Below are positions 36,501 through 53,810 of a stretch of 64,000 bases of DNA, piece after piece. Each line of letters starts with the position of its first letter. The stretch's first letter is position 1. The notes under the pieces are model-generated. The model was not told where the DNA came from, ran no database searches, and saw only the letters and a list, made by a program, of their open reading frames with translations. A program made the position numbers and the translations under genes. The stretch is taken from assembly GCF_024868665.1 (NCBI RefSeq), contig NC_079910.1:8776976-8840975 (forward strand). Direction: 5' to 3'. The stretch is from Triplophysa rosa (Eukaryota > Chordata > Actinopteri > Cypriniformes > Nemacheilidae).

Positions 36501-39500
36501 TGCATGGGCTTTGTCCTCGAGGGAACCAGTGCGGCGTCAACTTCAGGGTTGGCCTACAAAAATACGTCATCTCTGAGGAACTCTATTTAGTGCAAAACTA
36601 CCATAGATAAACCTACCATAGATGACCTACCTTTAACAAGATCAATATCTGCATGAGAGCAGGAAGACAGAAAAAAACAAATTTATATTTCCGACACTCT
36701 AGCCTGATACTTTAAAATACAAGATTAACTGGACTGTCATACCTTTCTGTTGAATATGGATGGTAGAAGAGGCGTCTGTCACACAAAACAACATTATATC
36801 ATATCAATTATAGTCATTCATTTAGCTGATGCTTATATCACAAGCGACTTGTACTGTATATCAAACCTTCACATCAAGCAAACTTGTGTGAGAGAGAAGC
36901 AAACTTGTGCTTCACAGAAGAAACTCACCCAATACACGAGAGGCTTCCCACAATTTAGGTGCATCTGTCATTCCTTGCATAGGCATAAAACTTGGAGCCA
37001 GCAGTGTGGCCACTTCCAGCTCAACATCTGAATCTGCATCTGTCGTGGATGCTGTTTTGGTGTGTGGTGTCTGTGGGTTTTGCTGAAGTCCTGAGGTAGT
37101 CGAGTTCTCAATTTCAGTTAATGATGACTCCTTCACAAACGGTGTGGTTTTACCTAAGGTGGCTTGTGTTGTGGTTTTGACCGGTTGAGAGGAAGGAGTG
37201 GTCTTCACTGTGCTAGGTGGAGTCTTGGAACTCTTCAGGGTGTTTCTAACTACACCTGAGGTTGCTGGGGTTTTGATGGTGCTGGGAGGAGAGGAGGACT
37301 GTTTGCAGGAAGGTGTGGTAGGAGTGGTGTTAATAGGCACTGTAGTGGTCTTCTTCAATGATAAAAGATGGGAGAGAGAGGTATTGGGTGGTCGTCCAGT
37401 GGTATGAAGCCCTGAGGGTGGTGGATGTACTCGTACAGATTTCGAGTCGGTGGGTTTGCTTGGTTTGGTAGTTGAGGAAGAGTTCGATTTTTTGGGAGAT
37501 GTCTGATTTGTCACGTTTGCCGAACCTGATACGATACCATCTGCGGTCTTGCCAGTTGTGGTCGTCATGGCAGAACTAGTTGGTTCTGGTTCATCGATAT
37601 CCGGTTTTACCACCACCAAAGAAGTGACGGGTGTAACAAAATTGTACTTTAGAGACAAATTGGTGGCTTTATCCACAAGAAGACGCTGTATGAGCAAATC
37701 GGTGGTGTTCATTTTAGCCACCAGCAATTCCTTAATAGTGAAGTATGCCCAGAGTCGATGCACGAAGCTGGGAATACCATCCAGCGCCTGCGGACAGCCT
37801 AGATATGTTGTTGTAGTATTTACGACTGCTTGGGTCAACGGAAGCTCGTTCTCCACTTTCACCTTTTGCTTTGAGTCGCTCGCTGTCAGCGTAACCTTCA
37901 GATCTCGTACGCCCGGCTTAAGTCGTCCTGTAACCACCAGTTCGGAGCCTTGGAAGTAGTTGGGGAAGAGAGTACGAGTGACATCATAAGCCTGATCATG
38001 TAGATAGGACAGCTGGATATCTGACAGGAGAGGACTGGCAACTTCATCGTAGAATCCTTTCAACTGGATGGCTGCGTCTTCATCCTCATATACCTAATTA
38101 ATGACAATCATGCGTTTTGCAAACATGTATCTGAAGTGGCTTACAGTAACATAATTTAAAGGGATAGTTTACCCAAAAATGACATTCTCAGTCATCATTT
38201 ACTTACCCTCTTGTCAAACCTGTATGACTTTCTTTCTTCTGCAGAACACAACAGAAGATATTTTGAAGAATGTTGGTAAACCGTTGGTCCCCATTGACTT
38301 GCATTAGTTTTGTGTTCATATAATAGAAGTCAATGGAGACCAACGGTTTTTGGTTTCCAACATTCTTCAAAATATCTTCTTTTGTGTTCTACAGAAGAAA
38401 GAAAGTCATACAGGTTTAAAATGTCAAGAGGGAGAGTAAATGATGACATCATTTTTTGCTTTTGGGTGAACACATTTATTCATTTTTGTAAATATTGTCA
38501 TGATTTTCTTGTATTTTTAGTACTAGTGAAGTTCCAGTTTCCACTTACCATCCGAGCCATACCACGATTCTCCATGGCCAGCCTCCTCAAAAGAGGAAAA
38601 TCAGCATCGTCTCCAAAAGCCAGGCCAAACAATGAAGCTAAACCCAAAGCGTTCTGTGCATTTTGCAGAATCACATCTGGTTCCGTCACTCCAATAGTAG
38701 CTTCTCCATCAGTCAGAAAGATGATCATGGGAACACGGTGATCAGTGGGTGACGATGAGGGTGAGGTAGGATTCAGTAGTCGGGCCGCAGACAGCAGAGC
38801 TGCGTTGATGTTCGTCCCTGATGTGGTGTGAGAAGAAATAATGTAGTTTTTAGTCTTCACTCTGTTGAAAAGACTAGATTTGCGGCTCATGAGCATAAGT
38901 TTGTTTAGATGCTGGTGTGCTGGAATTTGAAGTTGCTTCGCAAAAGAACACCTGCCAGCATAAATCAGTTTGGACCAACATGGAAATATGAGGTAAAGAG
39001 GAACCACCTACAGCCGTCTGCGATTATGCTCCTGACAAATTCCTTGGCTTCTCGCACATTCTGCCGCGTGGCCCTGACGGTGCGTCCTTTCTTCCAGGTG
39101 TGGACCTTATCTGAGAATGTGATGAGATTGAAGTAATCACCCTCACGCAGGTCGCTCAGTATGGTCATCATAGCTGCCTTAGTCTGCAGTAAAATATAAC
39201 GAAGAAATACATAATTCAGTGATGTTTTAACAGTTCAAGTCATAGGATTTGTAGTAGTTGTCAACCATAGAACATTGGCCCCCATTGACTTCCATTCTAT
39301 GGACACAATACCACTAAGACATTACTCAAAATACCTTATTTTGTGTTCCACAGAAAAAAGATTCAACATGAGGGTGAATAAATGATGATGGAATTTTCGA
39401 TTTTTGCCTGAACTGTCCCTTTAAGTCGGTTGAGATGCTACCTGTTTGATTTTTGTGCCGATCATAGAGCCACTGATGTCATTGACAAAGATGACGTCTT

Positions 39501-42500
39501 TAGGAACCACTGGAAGACCTCGGGGTGCGAAGTAATGAACAAAGTAGCCATCATCCACCTGGAGTGAAGAACCGTGATAACATTACAAATCTAGATGGCC
39601 ACCCACCCTCATTCTCTTAGCACCAATGAGGTGAATAAGTGTGAAGACCTGGATGTCACCCATGGGGTCTTTGAGTTCCACGTCGTATTGAATGATAAAG
39701 TCTGCGTGGAGACCTCTGGGAGAGAAGTTTCTCTGTTGCTGCATGTTGGGATTGTAGCGCACATGTGCACAGTAGGGATTCTGCTGGACCTGAGTTGAAG
39801 GGGGAGGTTCTGCATCTGCTAGAAGATCAGTGAATCAACATATCAACAATACTTGCATTCACATTGAAGAAACAAACATAGCCTACGTTGCATATCAAAG
39901 CAATGAGTTTGGTTAGATCTTTGGAGGTTTCTTTCAGGGTACCTTGAACATTGTTGGTGAGCAGTCGGCTAGTCCGCAGTGGCAGAGCTCTGACAAAGCT
40001 GATGCTCGTCCTCTCCGCTATGCTGACATCCAGAGAGAGGTTCTGCACAGGCTGCCCAGGCCGCAGACCCAGAGTGAGCTCATAGCGTCCTAGTCGACGT
40101 GACAACAGCTCCTCGTAAGACAGCGAGAAGGACACACGAGCCCCGGGTGGCACATTGACTGCAACACGAAACTTCTCGATCTCCCGTTCCCTTCAAAATA
40201 CCGATAACGATACAAATAACGATATTATTATATTATATTACAGCGATATCTATTCATCATTTAGAATCATCTATTCTAAATGATAATATTAATTGAATTC
40301 ATCCTTAATTTTCTTTACTTTATGTTTTCTCTTTTTTGTACTATGAATCACACTCAAAATATGGGTATAGAGAGGAAGGGTATACTCAATATACTCAACC
40401 GGAAGTTGCGATCTTTTTTATTTCCGTATTTTGACGCATTTCCGAGTGAAATGGAATTTCTAATAAGAAAAATAGTGGGCGTGCTTTAGTCTTTCTCTGC
40501 GATTTGATTGGATGTATAAAAACAGCCTTTGGATTTTGAAATGGAACTGGCAGCAGACTGACAGTCGAAGGGGAGGATTTAATGGATGCTCCGCCCAAGC
40601 CGTCTAACATTTAAGATGGATCGTCATTACAGGAAGGAAGTGCATTTTCAGATTTTAACTAAAGATTATGAGGGCACACAAATTTTAAAAAGAAAAGGAC
40701 CCACATTGATAAACTATTTACAATAAACACTGCAATATTTCATGAAAAAATAGGCATTGTCATTTTTAATTTTACTGGGACTTTAAGGCTAAATTTTAAA
40801 CAGGTGCTGAATCATTTATGATATCATTATATGTGTAGAGTTAACACAAAATCAATAATCATTGTTTTTAATATCATGGTTATTGTCAATGCCAGTATAC
40901 TGTGACTGGTATACTGACTACTGTGTGTGCATCATAATGAAATATTATGTAAACCAAGCAACATCTGTTAAAAAAGGTAAGATCCATCCAGAGGTAAAAT
41001 GTATGGTATCAGCAGTTTTATCAACTTTTTCTTATGTTTGTACTTAAATATTAGACACAAAAAGACTATTTTTAACACACAGTAAGAATATAGACCTAAA
41101 AATTAGGGGCGGAGCCAGACAAGAGCCAGACAATTTTCATAGGGGTGGCCAGACTGAGACCATAGCTCACACAGGGGTAGCACAGAAACTGATATAATCT
41201 TTTTTTTCCCTATGTGGCAAGTCACTGTGGATCTAGTAGTGTTTCTTAGTCACTCACTCATTTACTTAAACAGGCAGTGATTGCCATGTAGAAGTACATC
41301 ATGAAGATCCACATAAGCTTTTTAATGTATTACTAAACTGATTAAAAAAAAAAGATCTTAAACAGTGTGGCATTGCAGAAGGTGGTGTCTTTTTAATTGG
41401 TGATAAAGCTCACACCATAATGACAATTTACACGACATAAGAATATACCAGAATGCACTTTTATCAAACAAACATTACAATATCACAGAAAAACCAAAAT
41501 ATAGTAACCTTAACATTATGGGCAAGCATTTCAAAAATATTCCTTTGCAATACTTTGCATATTATCATTTGGCTGCCAACTGCCAACAAAACATTTTAAT
41601 TCCCTTTCAAGGATATGACACAGACAGACCATCACCATTAAGCTAAATCAGCACTGAAAGTTGACTTTACTTTTAATGGTCTTCTACAACGCTCTTTTAA
41701 ATGACACTGACACAGTGAAACTGTTTATAGCTTGCGACTTTCATACTGCTAAGTTAACAGCCTAAATTAACTTAGCAAACTTTACCATGTCTGTTTCAAC
41801 TTCAGCACGCCAGCCATAATATACATAAATTAAGACAAGAAACATTTCAAACATAGTGAATAAACTTAATTCTTCTTGTTAACTTACCTGTGACCTCTTC
41901 TCTCGCGGCGGGATACAGACAGGCCTTCTACTGCACGCGCAAAGTCCGTTGGAGCACACGCGAACAACAACAACACTACTTCTTCTTCTGTAATTGTGTT
42001 GGTGGCAGTGTTGCCAACTCTTTTCAATGGAAAGTAGCTAAAGCCTGGCCGAAAAGTCGCTAAATGTCGCTAGATGACGTCACGCGCACATCAGTGACGT
42101 CATCACGTAGTATCTGACAGCTAAGTGCTTCAGGTCTGCTTCATATCTCTACTCTCTGAGCGGTTGTATACAGTATTATATTAAAATAATACACCCAAAT
42201 GCACAATAAATAGGTTATTAATGACTTATTTTTCTGTTTCTGTTGCCAGACAACAAAAACGCATGTAATAGTGAGTGAACTCAAGCAATTAAAACGACAC
42301 ACCAGCAGTCACTTTCGTTGAACAGCTAAAATCCGTCTGTGTTCTTGTTTATGTGTCCATACAGTCATCGCGTTTTAAATCATAAATGCTCAAACAAGGT
42401 CAATAAGTGATTAGTTCTTGGAAACGCTGTTTGAACATGCCTCTCTCATTCACGCCTCAGTGCGGTCTGAACTGAATGTGCTGCTTCTCCTGCCGCGCAC

Positions 42501-45500
42501 TGAACAGAGTAGACACAGAGAGGCGGTGCTGCGCTGGGAAGGCAAAAGCTCGCTCTCGCGGCGCAATAGACGTGAAGCAGAATGTTTCGCTAAACCGCCA
42601 AACGCTCATTCAGAAAGTAGCTAGATTTGTCGTTAGTCGCTTTTTGAAAAATAAGTCGCTAACGGGGTCTGAAAAGTCGCTAAATCTAGCGACAACGTCG
42701 CCAAGTTGGCAACACTGGATGGTTGATATTCAAGTTGAGTGTATTACTGCCACCTTCAGTTTGGGTGGAGAAGTACTTGTTTGAGGTGCGCTGTTGAAAT
42801 GCGTCCATATGGGAACAACTGTACAAAAATGGTTCCGCAAAAAAGTTGCCGGCAAAGCTGTGGTGGGGGACGGGGGGGGGTGGCCAAAGATTAATTTATG
42901 GTGGCCTTGGCCACCATTGGCAACCCCCTGGCTCCGCCCCTGTGCACAGTACACCGAAATATATTATGTAAACACAAACGTTTATTCTGGGTGCGATTAT
43001 TAATCGTTTGACAGGCCTAATAAAAATGAATGTGGGTTGCATATCTCAGGTGATTTAGTTTTAAAATAATTCGGAAATGTTTGAGTTATAAATGAAATAA
43101 ATTTGCAATCTCTGATGTCTGAGCAAGTGTGAGCACTGTCTGAGAAAATGAAAAATCTCTTCTGAAGCTCTAAAAGAGACACATGTGGTATTACGTTGGG
43201 CGAGTTTGTGGATTTTAACATGTATTTATTTATCAAATGTATTCTTGTTGGAAGGTAAATGAAATGTGGTCTGTTCCAGTTTCTAGTGGAAGTCTGCTGA
43301 CTGTAATACTGCCAAAGAAACAAAATCCAGTCCCACTGGAGAAGGTATTAAATAGATTTTGGACTCACTTAGTGGCAACAAGTGCTGCTGTTTTCCCCTG
43401 CTTCTTAGCTGCGTCATACATCTTCCTGGCAGCATTTCTCATCTTCACCTCAGACACATAGACTTTACCATTTGACATGCTGGTGGAGGTCATTGGAAAT
43501 AAAAAAGAAGCACACGTTCAAGTTCATACCGACAGTCTTGGCACTTTTTTTGTATAGTGATGTCTGACAACATATACAGTTAAGAATGTTCTTCTCACAG
43601 GTTGGTTGACACATCCAATTCAAACACACACAAACAGGTAACGACATTGATGAAGAGGTGAGCAGAGGAGGTCATTTCCCTCAGCAAACACAGTAACTGG
43701 GAAACTCTGGCATTCACAGCAATTCCTCTGGCCTCGTCTCTCACACAGAAGCATAAACACTTAAGAGTTCACCAACACTGGGCTATGCATACACTCTCCG
43801 TTTGTATTTCTCTATATGAGGGTCAGGGAAAGAAAATGCTAAAATAAGGTCTGCCCCTTTAAGCAAATATATTTAAATAAAAATCAACAAGAACTAATCA
43901 AAATAAACCAGCAAGTTTGAAAAAGACCTTGTTTGTAAAAGAGCGAGTAAATGGACAGTTTAAGGCACAGCGGAAAATGAGGCGCCGGCACGTATGTGTG
44001 GCGATGAGACGTCTGGGACAGCTGTGCATGTGACAGTGAACACACAGAGCTCTCAGTAATGTTACAGGATTTTTTTAAAGCAGCATTGAATGCACTGCAA
44101 ACCATTTTTGATAAAAGTGTCGAGCAAATGTGTATCCTGCCTGAGTTCACATTGAAACTTTGCTTTGTGAATGGGTATATGCGTGCATTCTACATATATG
44201 TACATGTGTTTATGCACATGTACAAGTGTGAGTGTGTGTACTTTGGCTAGGTTCCTTGGTAAACTGTGCCGGGTAAAAGCAAGAGTGAACAGAGCCAGTT
44301 CCCCTAATTCTCTATTAGTTTTTCTTGCTTGACAAAGCCTGCTATTCATCTGCCCTGAATGTTCTTTTCTTTTGACTTACATCTGTTTCCAAATCCAGGC
44401 CCCGTGTGCTTTATCAAGCTGTTATGGAGACTTATTTGTTGGAATTTGTTTATTTATAGCACTTGTTTTTGGAAAAGCGGTTAACAGAAGTCTTACTCTT
44501 ATGAAAATATGTGATTTACTCACTGGTCTCTCACAGAGGTTTCCCAGATGAACATTTTATGAACGTAAACGTCAAAATATGTTAACTTCATGAAGAGTAA
44601 TTTTGGTTAATTATTTCTGTATATCTGATTTCAGCATCGAAACTATTTTCCCCTTTTGATCACAGAGCATTTCTTTCCACATGAATGAATCATTAGTACA
44701 ATTGCAACCCTGCTGTGTTTATTCATGATAAAACTACAAACTTCAGCCAAATGATATGTCTTTGATTGTAATTTAACTAATTGTCAAGGGCATGTTTTTT
44801 CCTAATCTGTTTTTCAAACATATTTTAGAGGCTAAACCTTGGAAGTTATGCAAAATGCGAGAAAGAAAAGTGGTGTAACTCACATGGTAAAGTTGGAGAT
44901 AAATGCGGATGGAGTCAAATCCACCTCAAAGGCAGCTTCTTTAGTAATGTGGTGTTGGTTCCACACTGTGCTCTCCACTGTGGTTAAAGCATAGCGAGAT
45001 ACTACAGAACACCGCACATGGTAATCGGTCACCTTTAGCTAGGGGCATAACAAACACCAACATGGCAATAATACATTACTGTAATATACAATGTGAAATA
45101 ATACATAGAGTACTGAAGACTGGGATTAGTATTCACATTTTTCACCCAATTAAAAAAAACTTGCAGTCGTGGCTAAAATTGTAAATATTTCAATTACTGC
45201 CTAAGAAAAAAGATTAGTTAGTTAGTTAAAGAAACCTGCCTTTAAAAAGAAGGTGACAAGTTATTTAGCAAAACTAATTTAAACTATTATTTTAATATGA
45301 TAATCAAAATAATAATTTGATATGAAATAACAATTCACAAAAATAAACAAGCACGCACGCGCACACACACACAAAATTAGCTAAACACCTTATAATTAAT
45401 AAAGCCCTTGTGACAACTTTGTGTGACTATTAGCCCCAGTCAATAGCATTAAAAACTTATTTGAGTGCATGATCATGTTAAATAACTTTAACGGTCCTGA

Positions 45501-48500
45501 TTCTGTAATTACTTTATGATCTTTTAAGGTTGAATAAAACTTATTTGACGAAGAAAAAATAACTTCAAAGGCTATAATTAGCATTCTACTGTTGATTTAT
45601 TAACACTTTTGAACTTATGTCAAAGCTCGGTATACAGTACATTTAAATCTGTTTACTTGAACTTGATTCAGACCACATTGGTCTGGCTAGAGAAAAGCCA
45701 GTCTACCCGAGATAGTACTCTCTTGACGGCAGTGCATGCAACAGAATAGCATTGCACAAAGCTACATTTTAACGAAAGGATAAAGTAACAACAATGCAGA
45801 GACGTATTTAGAAGATCAACAAACCTCTGAATAACGTCAGAGATTTTATCCAGGGCCTTAACCTGTTTAACTCTGGGCCATTTTTTAGGATTTCCTCCTG
45901 AATTTGGCATACCCAATTTTAAATGCACACCATATCCACATACAGTGGTGTAAATACAAAATTTTGGTGTCATATTCCAGGAAACCCCTCCAAATTTCAT
46001 AAAACAAGTGATGTGTTGTCATTTCTGTGAAAAAGACTCAAAAATAAAGGCGCGTTTTGATTTTGCTTTCTAAATTCTGATTTTGAAAGTGTATTACTCT
46101 GAGCCTGAGGGGCCCAGGAACCTGCAGACAATTGTTCTCGATTCCAACAAATAGAGGAAAATGATATTTTTTCTCTATCATGTGGAATTCAATTATTATT
46201 CAAAAGCAACTCAAGTGTCCTTTTTTCGTAATTTCCGCCTGAATTTGGTATACCCAATTTTAAACAGACCCCATAACCACATACAGTGGTATAAATGGAA
46301 TATTTTTGTGTAATTTCACAGTAAACCTCTCAAAATTGCATGTAACAAGCGAAACTTGGTGTTGAGTTTGCTCGTGGTGAACGCATGCTACTTTTGTTTT
46401 GGCCCACCTCCCCTGTTGCGCATTGCCATATCTCAGTCTCTGATTCACCTACTTGAACAAATGAGGGGTCTACATAGAGGTCAGAGTCTGAGCTTCCGTT
46501 TAATATGTATCTCATGTGGATAGACAGAGCATCAGATATTTTACTTAAATTTTAACTATCCAAGCTTTATGTCACGTTGCTGACGCAGCACGTTGATTGG
46601 AGACATTGGAAGCGGATTTTTAATTTTTAAAACCACGAAAACAGGTAATAATGGACTTATTTTGTAGAAAACAACCTAACGAAAAAGATCATGTAGCATT
46701 TGTGGCTAAGTGTAATGGTGGGATGCAGTTATTAGCTTAGATATTCGATGGATGTGTTGTTTGTTTACAAATATCAATTTCATATCAATCATAATTAATT
46801 CGACTTGCATTCGATCTGTGGTAAAATATCAATAAAGCCAACTGGAGATCTATATTCTGTAGAATAAGAGCTTTCATTTGATATATAACTTGAACATGTT
46901 GGACATATTGGAGCATTCATGACCATAAACATACATGATTTTAAAGGGGCTATGACATGGGGATATGATGAATTTTAGCCAAAAATAAGTTATTTTATGT
47001 ACAATAAATGCCAAAATGTTGCTCTTTTCCAGAAACTACTCTAAGCTTTCAAATGATACCACATAGTGTTACAGAAATACATGTAAACATTAAGGGAATA
47101 CTTTTATGATGTAATTATGGACCCGCCGACGGGTCCTCTGAAAGTAAAATGATTATTTGGTCTTCTGCTTTTATTGCTGCTATAACGCAAACAAACATTT
47201 TTGTGCTTTACTGAAACAAACCCATTCTTAAGATATCAAAAATGACAAACTGTGTTTACTTGCATTTGTCCATTGACCATCATAGGTTGATTTAAGTCTA
47301 GAACATTGTTTTAGTGCTTTCTGAAACTTCAGATTAAAACAGCAGTAATTAAATGCAGCAGTGGTAGAATTTTATATAAAGTTTTATATAAAGCAAAATT
47401 TATTTTTATTGTTATACTTACTGTTGGTTTTGCGTTTGAGGCTTGACGTCTAAGTCTCTGAAAAATACAAAAGAACAGTGTTTTTGATATCTTTTGACCT
47501 GTCTTACACTTGATGCACGCAAATTAAAATATTTTTAGGAACAATATGAAAGAAAGTCCAACTAAACATTATAACGAAAAAACAGTGTTTTTTCTTTATT
47601 AGTGCCACAGGTATTCATATTTATTCATATAAACTTAGTAAATTTATTTACTATTCAATTACCAATGACAAAATTGCTTTTGAGTGCCAAAGAGCTATAT
47701 GAAGAGATATTTTCATACCTACTCAGTTCATTCACAGATGCCAGTGGTTTGGTCTTGATCATACATTAAAGTACACTGAATCAAAGCCATTCATAAAACG
47801 GGTGGAAATGTAATAAATGCGAGTACTGTACACAGGGAGCAAATAATTTTACACGCAATATATTGCTGGGTCAATACATTACCACATCTCCTGCTGTAAA
47901 TGCAAATAAATAGCTAAACATGGCACAGTAACTGAGCGACAGTAGTATATATAATTGCTTTCACAGATTGTCCCGTTTCATTACATTTTGCACCACAACT
48001 AAACAGTTGTTAAAAATCATTACAGAAAGTGTCCATTTAGACATATGCTGGACATGTTATTAAGGGTCTCTCAATGAGCTTCAAGAATAAAACAGTAATA
48101 GCCATTTTCTCATTTAACCTAATTTATAAAACGAATACAAAAGGGATTGCAGATATCTAGTTTGCCTTTCATAATTTGCATCCTACGGAAATTTCTTATT
48201 AAACTCAACGTAAATCTAACAACTTATTTTATAACACTGCTGTTGTTTTATAACGACGTTTCATTGAGTTTTTCTTCGTTCTTATCATTCGTGCGTTTTT
48301 ACGCGTAGTTATGCCATAACGCGAAAATCGGTCCCTCAACATACACTTTATTCCACATTAATTTCTCCAGATAAAAACAAACACAAACAGACCACAATTT
48401 AACACCACAGCACAGTTACAACTTGACAATATCAATAATGATGCTGTTATCAAAAAACGACATACCTGGAAAGGGACTGTCCGGGCGCATCCAAAGGAAC

Positions 48501-48546
48501 CAATGGTCAATGCGATCAAAACAACTGCATGAACACTTAAATCCAT
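33561..48546 (-). CDS. itih6: inter-alpha-trypsin inhibitor heavy chain 6
   Basis: Secreted ITIH-family heavy chain. Exons in transcript order: 48466-48546, 47422-47457, 44884-45032, 43369-43479, 39943-40190, 39649-39818, 39442-39558, 39012-39183, 38549-38817, 36929-38093, 36743-36775, 36631-36648, 35578-35631, 35234-35254, 34936-34986, 34622-34735, 34165-34545, 33561-33823; the frame closes at about 1150 residues. A signal peptide ([16 protein letters not shown]) is followed by a VIT domain (about 40-190) and a vWA domain from 286 with an intact MIDAS D292-x-S294-x-S296 and DGEATIG. Then comes a Ser/Thr/Pro-rich exon with N-glycosylation sites, tiny exons, a DPHF motif (D902), and the ITIH C-terminal domain ending in [14 protein letters not shown]. 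The mucin-like exon and C-terminus fit ITIH6 best. An alternative start lies 6 codons upstream (48564). In ITIH1-3 the Asp of DPHF is the chondroitin-sulfate ester site; function in ITIH6 is unproven. Confidence 0.9.
34903..35170. repeat. AT-rich simple repeats in itih6 introns
   Basis: An (AATTT)n tract at about 34903-34922 and an (AAT)n-rich tract at about 35076-35170. Low-complexity intronic DNA, no other signal. Confidence 0.7.
35292..35540. mobile_element. possible palindromic MITE (ACACTGTAAAA ends)
   Basis: The left end acactgtaaaagtcttac and the reverse complement of the right end acactttaaatatttt are weak inverted repeats around AT-rich sequence with acttactatttt and gtaatgtaaaaac. 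Boundaries are uncertain. Confidence 0.4.
35960..36196 (+). mobile_element. 5S-rRNA-derived SINE (SINE3-like)
   Basis: The head has the 5S rRNA internal-promoter region: agctaagcagggttgagcct, then gtcagtacctggatgggag, with a diverged 5' part (catatcaccctgtag). The tail tgtaaagcgctttgagtacc and cactatataaatgtaat is typical of fish SINE 3' ends. It is a retrotransposed SINE and not a working 5S gene, since bases after cctcctggga diverge from 5S. Located in an itih6 intron, opposite to the gene. Confidence 0.85.
38156..38474. mobile_element. TTAA-type palindromic MITE, copy E
   Basis: Starts TTTAAAGGGATAGTTTACCC, with the arms sharing agaagatattttgaagaatg and cattcttcaaaatatcttct as perfect inverse copies. 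The hairpin centre is near 38325. The right end tgggtgaacacattt has lost the TTAA. Located in itih6 intron 9. Confidence 0.82.
39262..39424. mobile_element. 3' half of a palindromic MITE, copy F
   Basis: Only the right arm and centre are recognisable: cccattgacttccattctat, tgtgttccacagaaaaaag, and the end gcctgaactgtcccTTTAA. Located in itih6 intron 7. Confidence 0.65.
41105..42941. mobile_element. TIR transposon with AGGGGCGGAGCCAG ends, interrupted by a hAT element
   Basis: AGGGGCGGAGCCAG at the left end and its exact reverse complement at 42928-42941 bound 1.8 kb. A gtggcca motif repeats near both ends. No clear target duplication is seen. A second element (42006-42717) is nested inside. 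Sits in the large intron 4 of itih6. Confidence 0.6.
42006..42717. mobile_element. nested hAT-type element, CAGTGTTGCCAACT ends
   Basis: The left CAGTGTTGCCAACT and right AGTTGGCAACACTG are near-exact inverted ends. Subterminal aaagtcgctaaat and tcgctagat motifs occur on both sides. The flanks GTTGGTGG and GATGGTTG agree at 6 of 8 bases, a possible decayed duplication. CG-rich, no transposase. Confidence 0.75.
42955..43018. mobile_element. fragment of the GTCAAACGATTAATCG element family
   Basis: The right end only: tatgtaaacacaaacgttta, then ttctgggtgcgatt and attaatcgtttgacaggcct, matching the end of the element at 60734-61074. Confidence 0.65.
45352..45374. repeat. short (CA)n/(CGCA)n microsatellite
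   Basis: cgcacgcgcacacacacaca-type dinucleotide tract in itih6 intron 2. Confidence 0.75.
45868..46351. repeat. direct repeat pair, about 140 bp each, 341 bp apart
   Basis: Segments 45868-46010 and 46208-46351 share cctgaatttgg, tacccaattttaaa, ccacatacagtgg and taaat, in the same order and orientation. This looks like two units of a diverged tandem or two fragments of one repeat family. It lies in itih6 intron 2. Family unknown. Confidence 0.65.
46941..47110. mobile_element. left end of a TTAAAGGGGCTATGACATGG element
   Basis: TTAAAGGGGCTATGACATGG resembles the TTAA-start elements elsewhere in the window, followed by AT-rich sequence. I could not find a matching right end, so this is a solo end or truncated copy. 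Confidence 0.4.
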
Positions 48547-48644
48547 TTTGCTGGTATCAAACACTGCATTCAGTTTAGACTTCGAAAGTCAAATCCACTG
48601 TTTTACCCCTAAGACGAGTGCGTAAAGTCTTCTACTGACCACAG

Positions 48645-48660
48645 AGTTGTTTATAAATGG
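48645..48660 (-). promoter_or_regulatory. itih6: TATA-like box upstream of itih6
   Basis: On the minus strand this reads ccatttataaacaa, about 100 bp upstream of the itih6 start codon, a suitable place for a TATA box with a short 5' UTR. Motif-only call. Confidence 0.35.
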
Positions 48661-49778
48661 AGTAGTAATGCCCCCTCCCTTCCAAAAAGATCCTAACATT
48701 GATACGGAAGGCCAAATAATGCCATCGAGACGGATGAAAACACTTAGTTGTAACCACACAGTGACTTTTAGGTTTTTTGTTGGTTTCTAAAGTTCAAGGT
48801 TTGCTCTTTTCACGCGTACGTGGTGGGAATTCCGCAGTCTCGCCACGGTTTTGGGGGCCAAAAGGACCACAAAATATTAACCCCTGAATGGCTACAATTC
48901 TGAAGGAGATTTTTGAGAACCAGCCAGTTGCTCACCAGCATATCATTATATTGTTGTGCATCAAATATGAAGACAAGGAGCCCAAAATCAATGCTGAAAA
49001 ATGATTTTATCGGATATTTTGGGTGTGTGGGGACGTTTATTTACAAATCTTACTTGGGCTGAAGACTCTAATACTTTAATATATAGCAAATAATCAGTTA
49101 TAATGAGCAATGCCTTGAGATGATTAGTGTTATTTTTGCATTTTATGTCTAATATGTTTTTATTTGTTTGGTTGCTGTCCATGGTACTAGTGAGTAACTA
49201 GTAAGCTCCTCTATACCATTCTGAATAATCTAAAATATCTCTGTCTCCTTGTTAACAACTTACTTAAATACATATTTATTTATTTATTTAATAATAAATA
49301 AAATATATTATACATATTATTAGTATTCTTTAAAATAATACTTTTTGGTTGCAACAGGTACTTTAAAAATAGCAGAACACAAGAAAAATGTCTTAAGTGA
49401 GGTTCAAAGATATGCTTTTTTACAATATGCAAATGTATATTTAAACTCCAATGCTTTTAATACTAGAAATTTAAGCAAAAACCGGATAACCTTTTGTACA
49501 AAGTGATCAAAGTCAACGTCACATAGGCTTACATTTGATTAATGGCCTAGAAATAAGTTAAGAATCTTAAATGTTTTTTTATTTCTTTTATTATTTCAAT
49601 TATTTAAAATCCTAAAAAACACAATGTTTATAATGTTGACGAATTTGGATGGAACATTCTTAAATCTTTTTAAATTGCCCACCAACTGTTGACACATAAT
49701 CTGATATATTTCTTTGATTTGGCAAAAAAAAACGTTTCTGCGTTGAATGGCTTCACTGTCACAGTTCTTCCATTCAGG

Positions 49779-53810
<4,032 letters not shown>

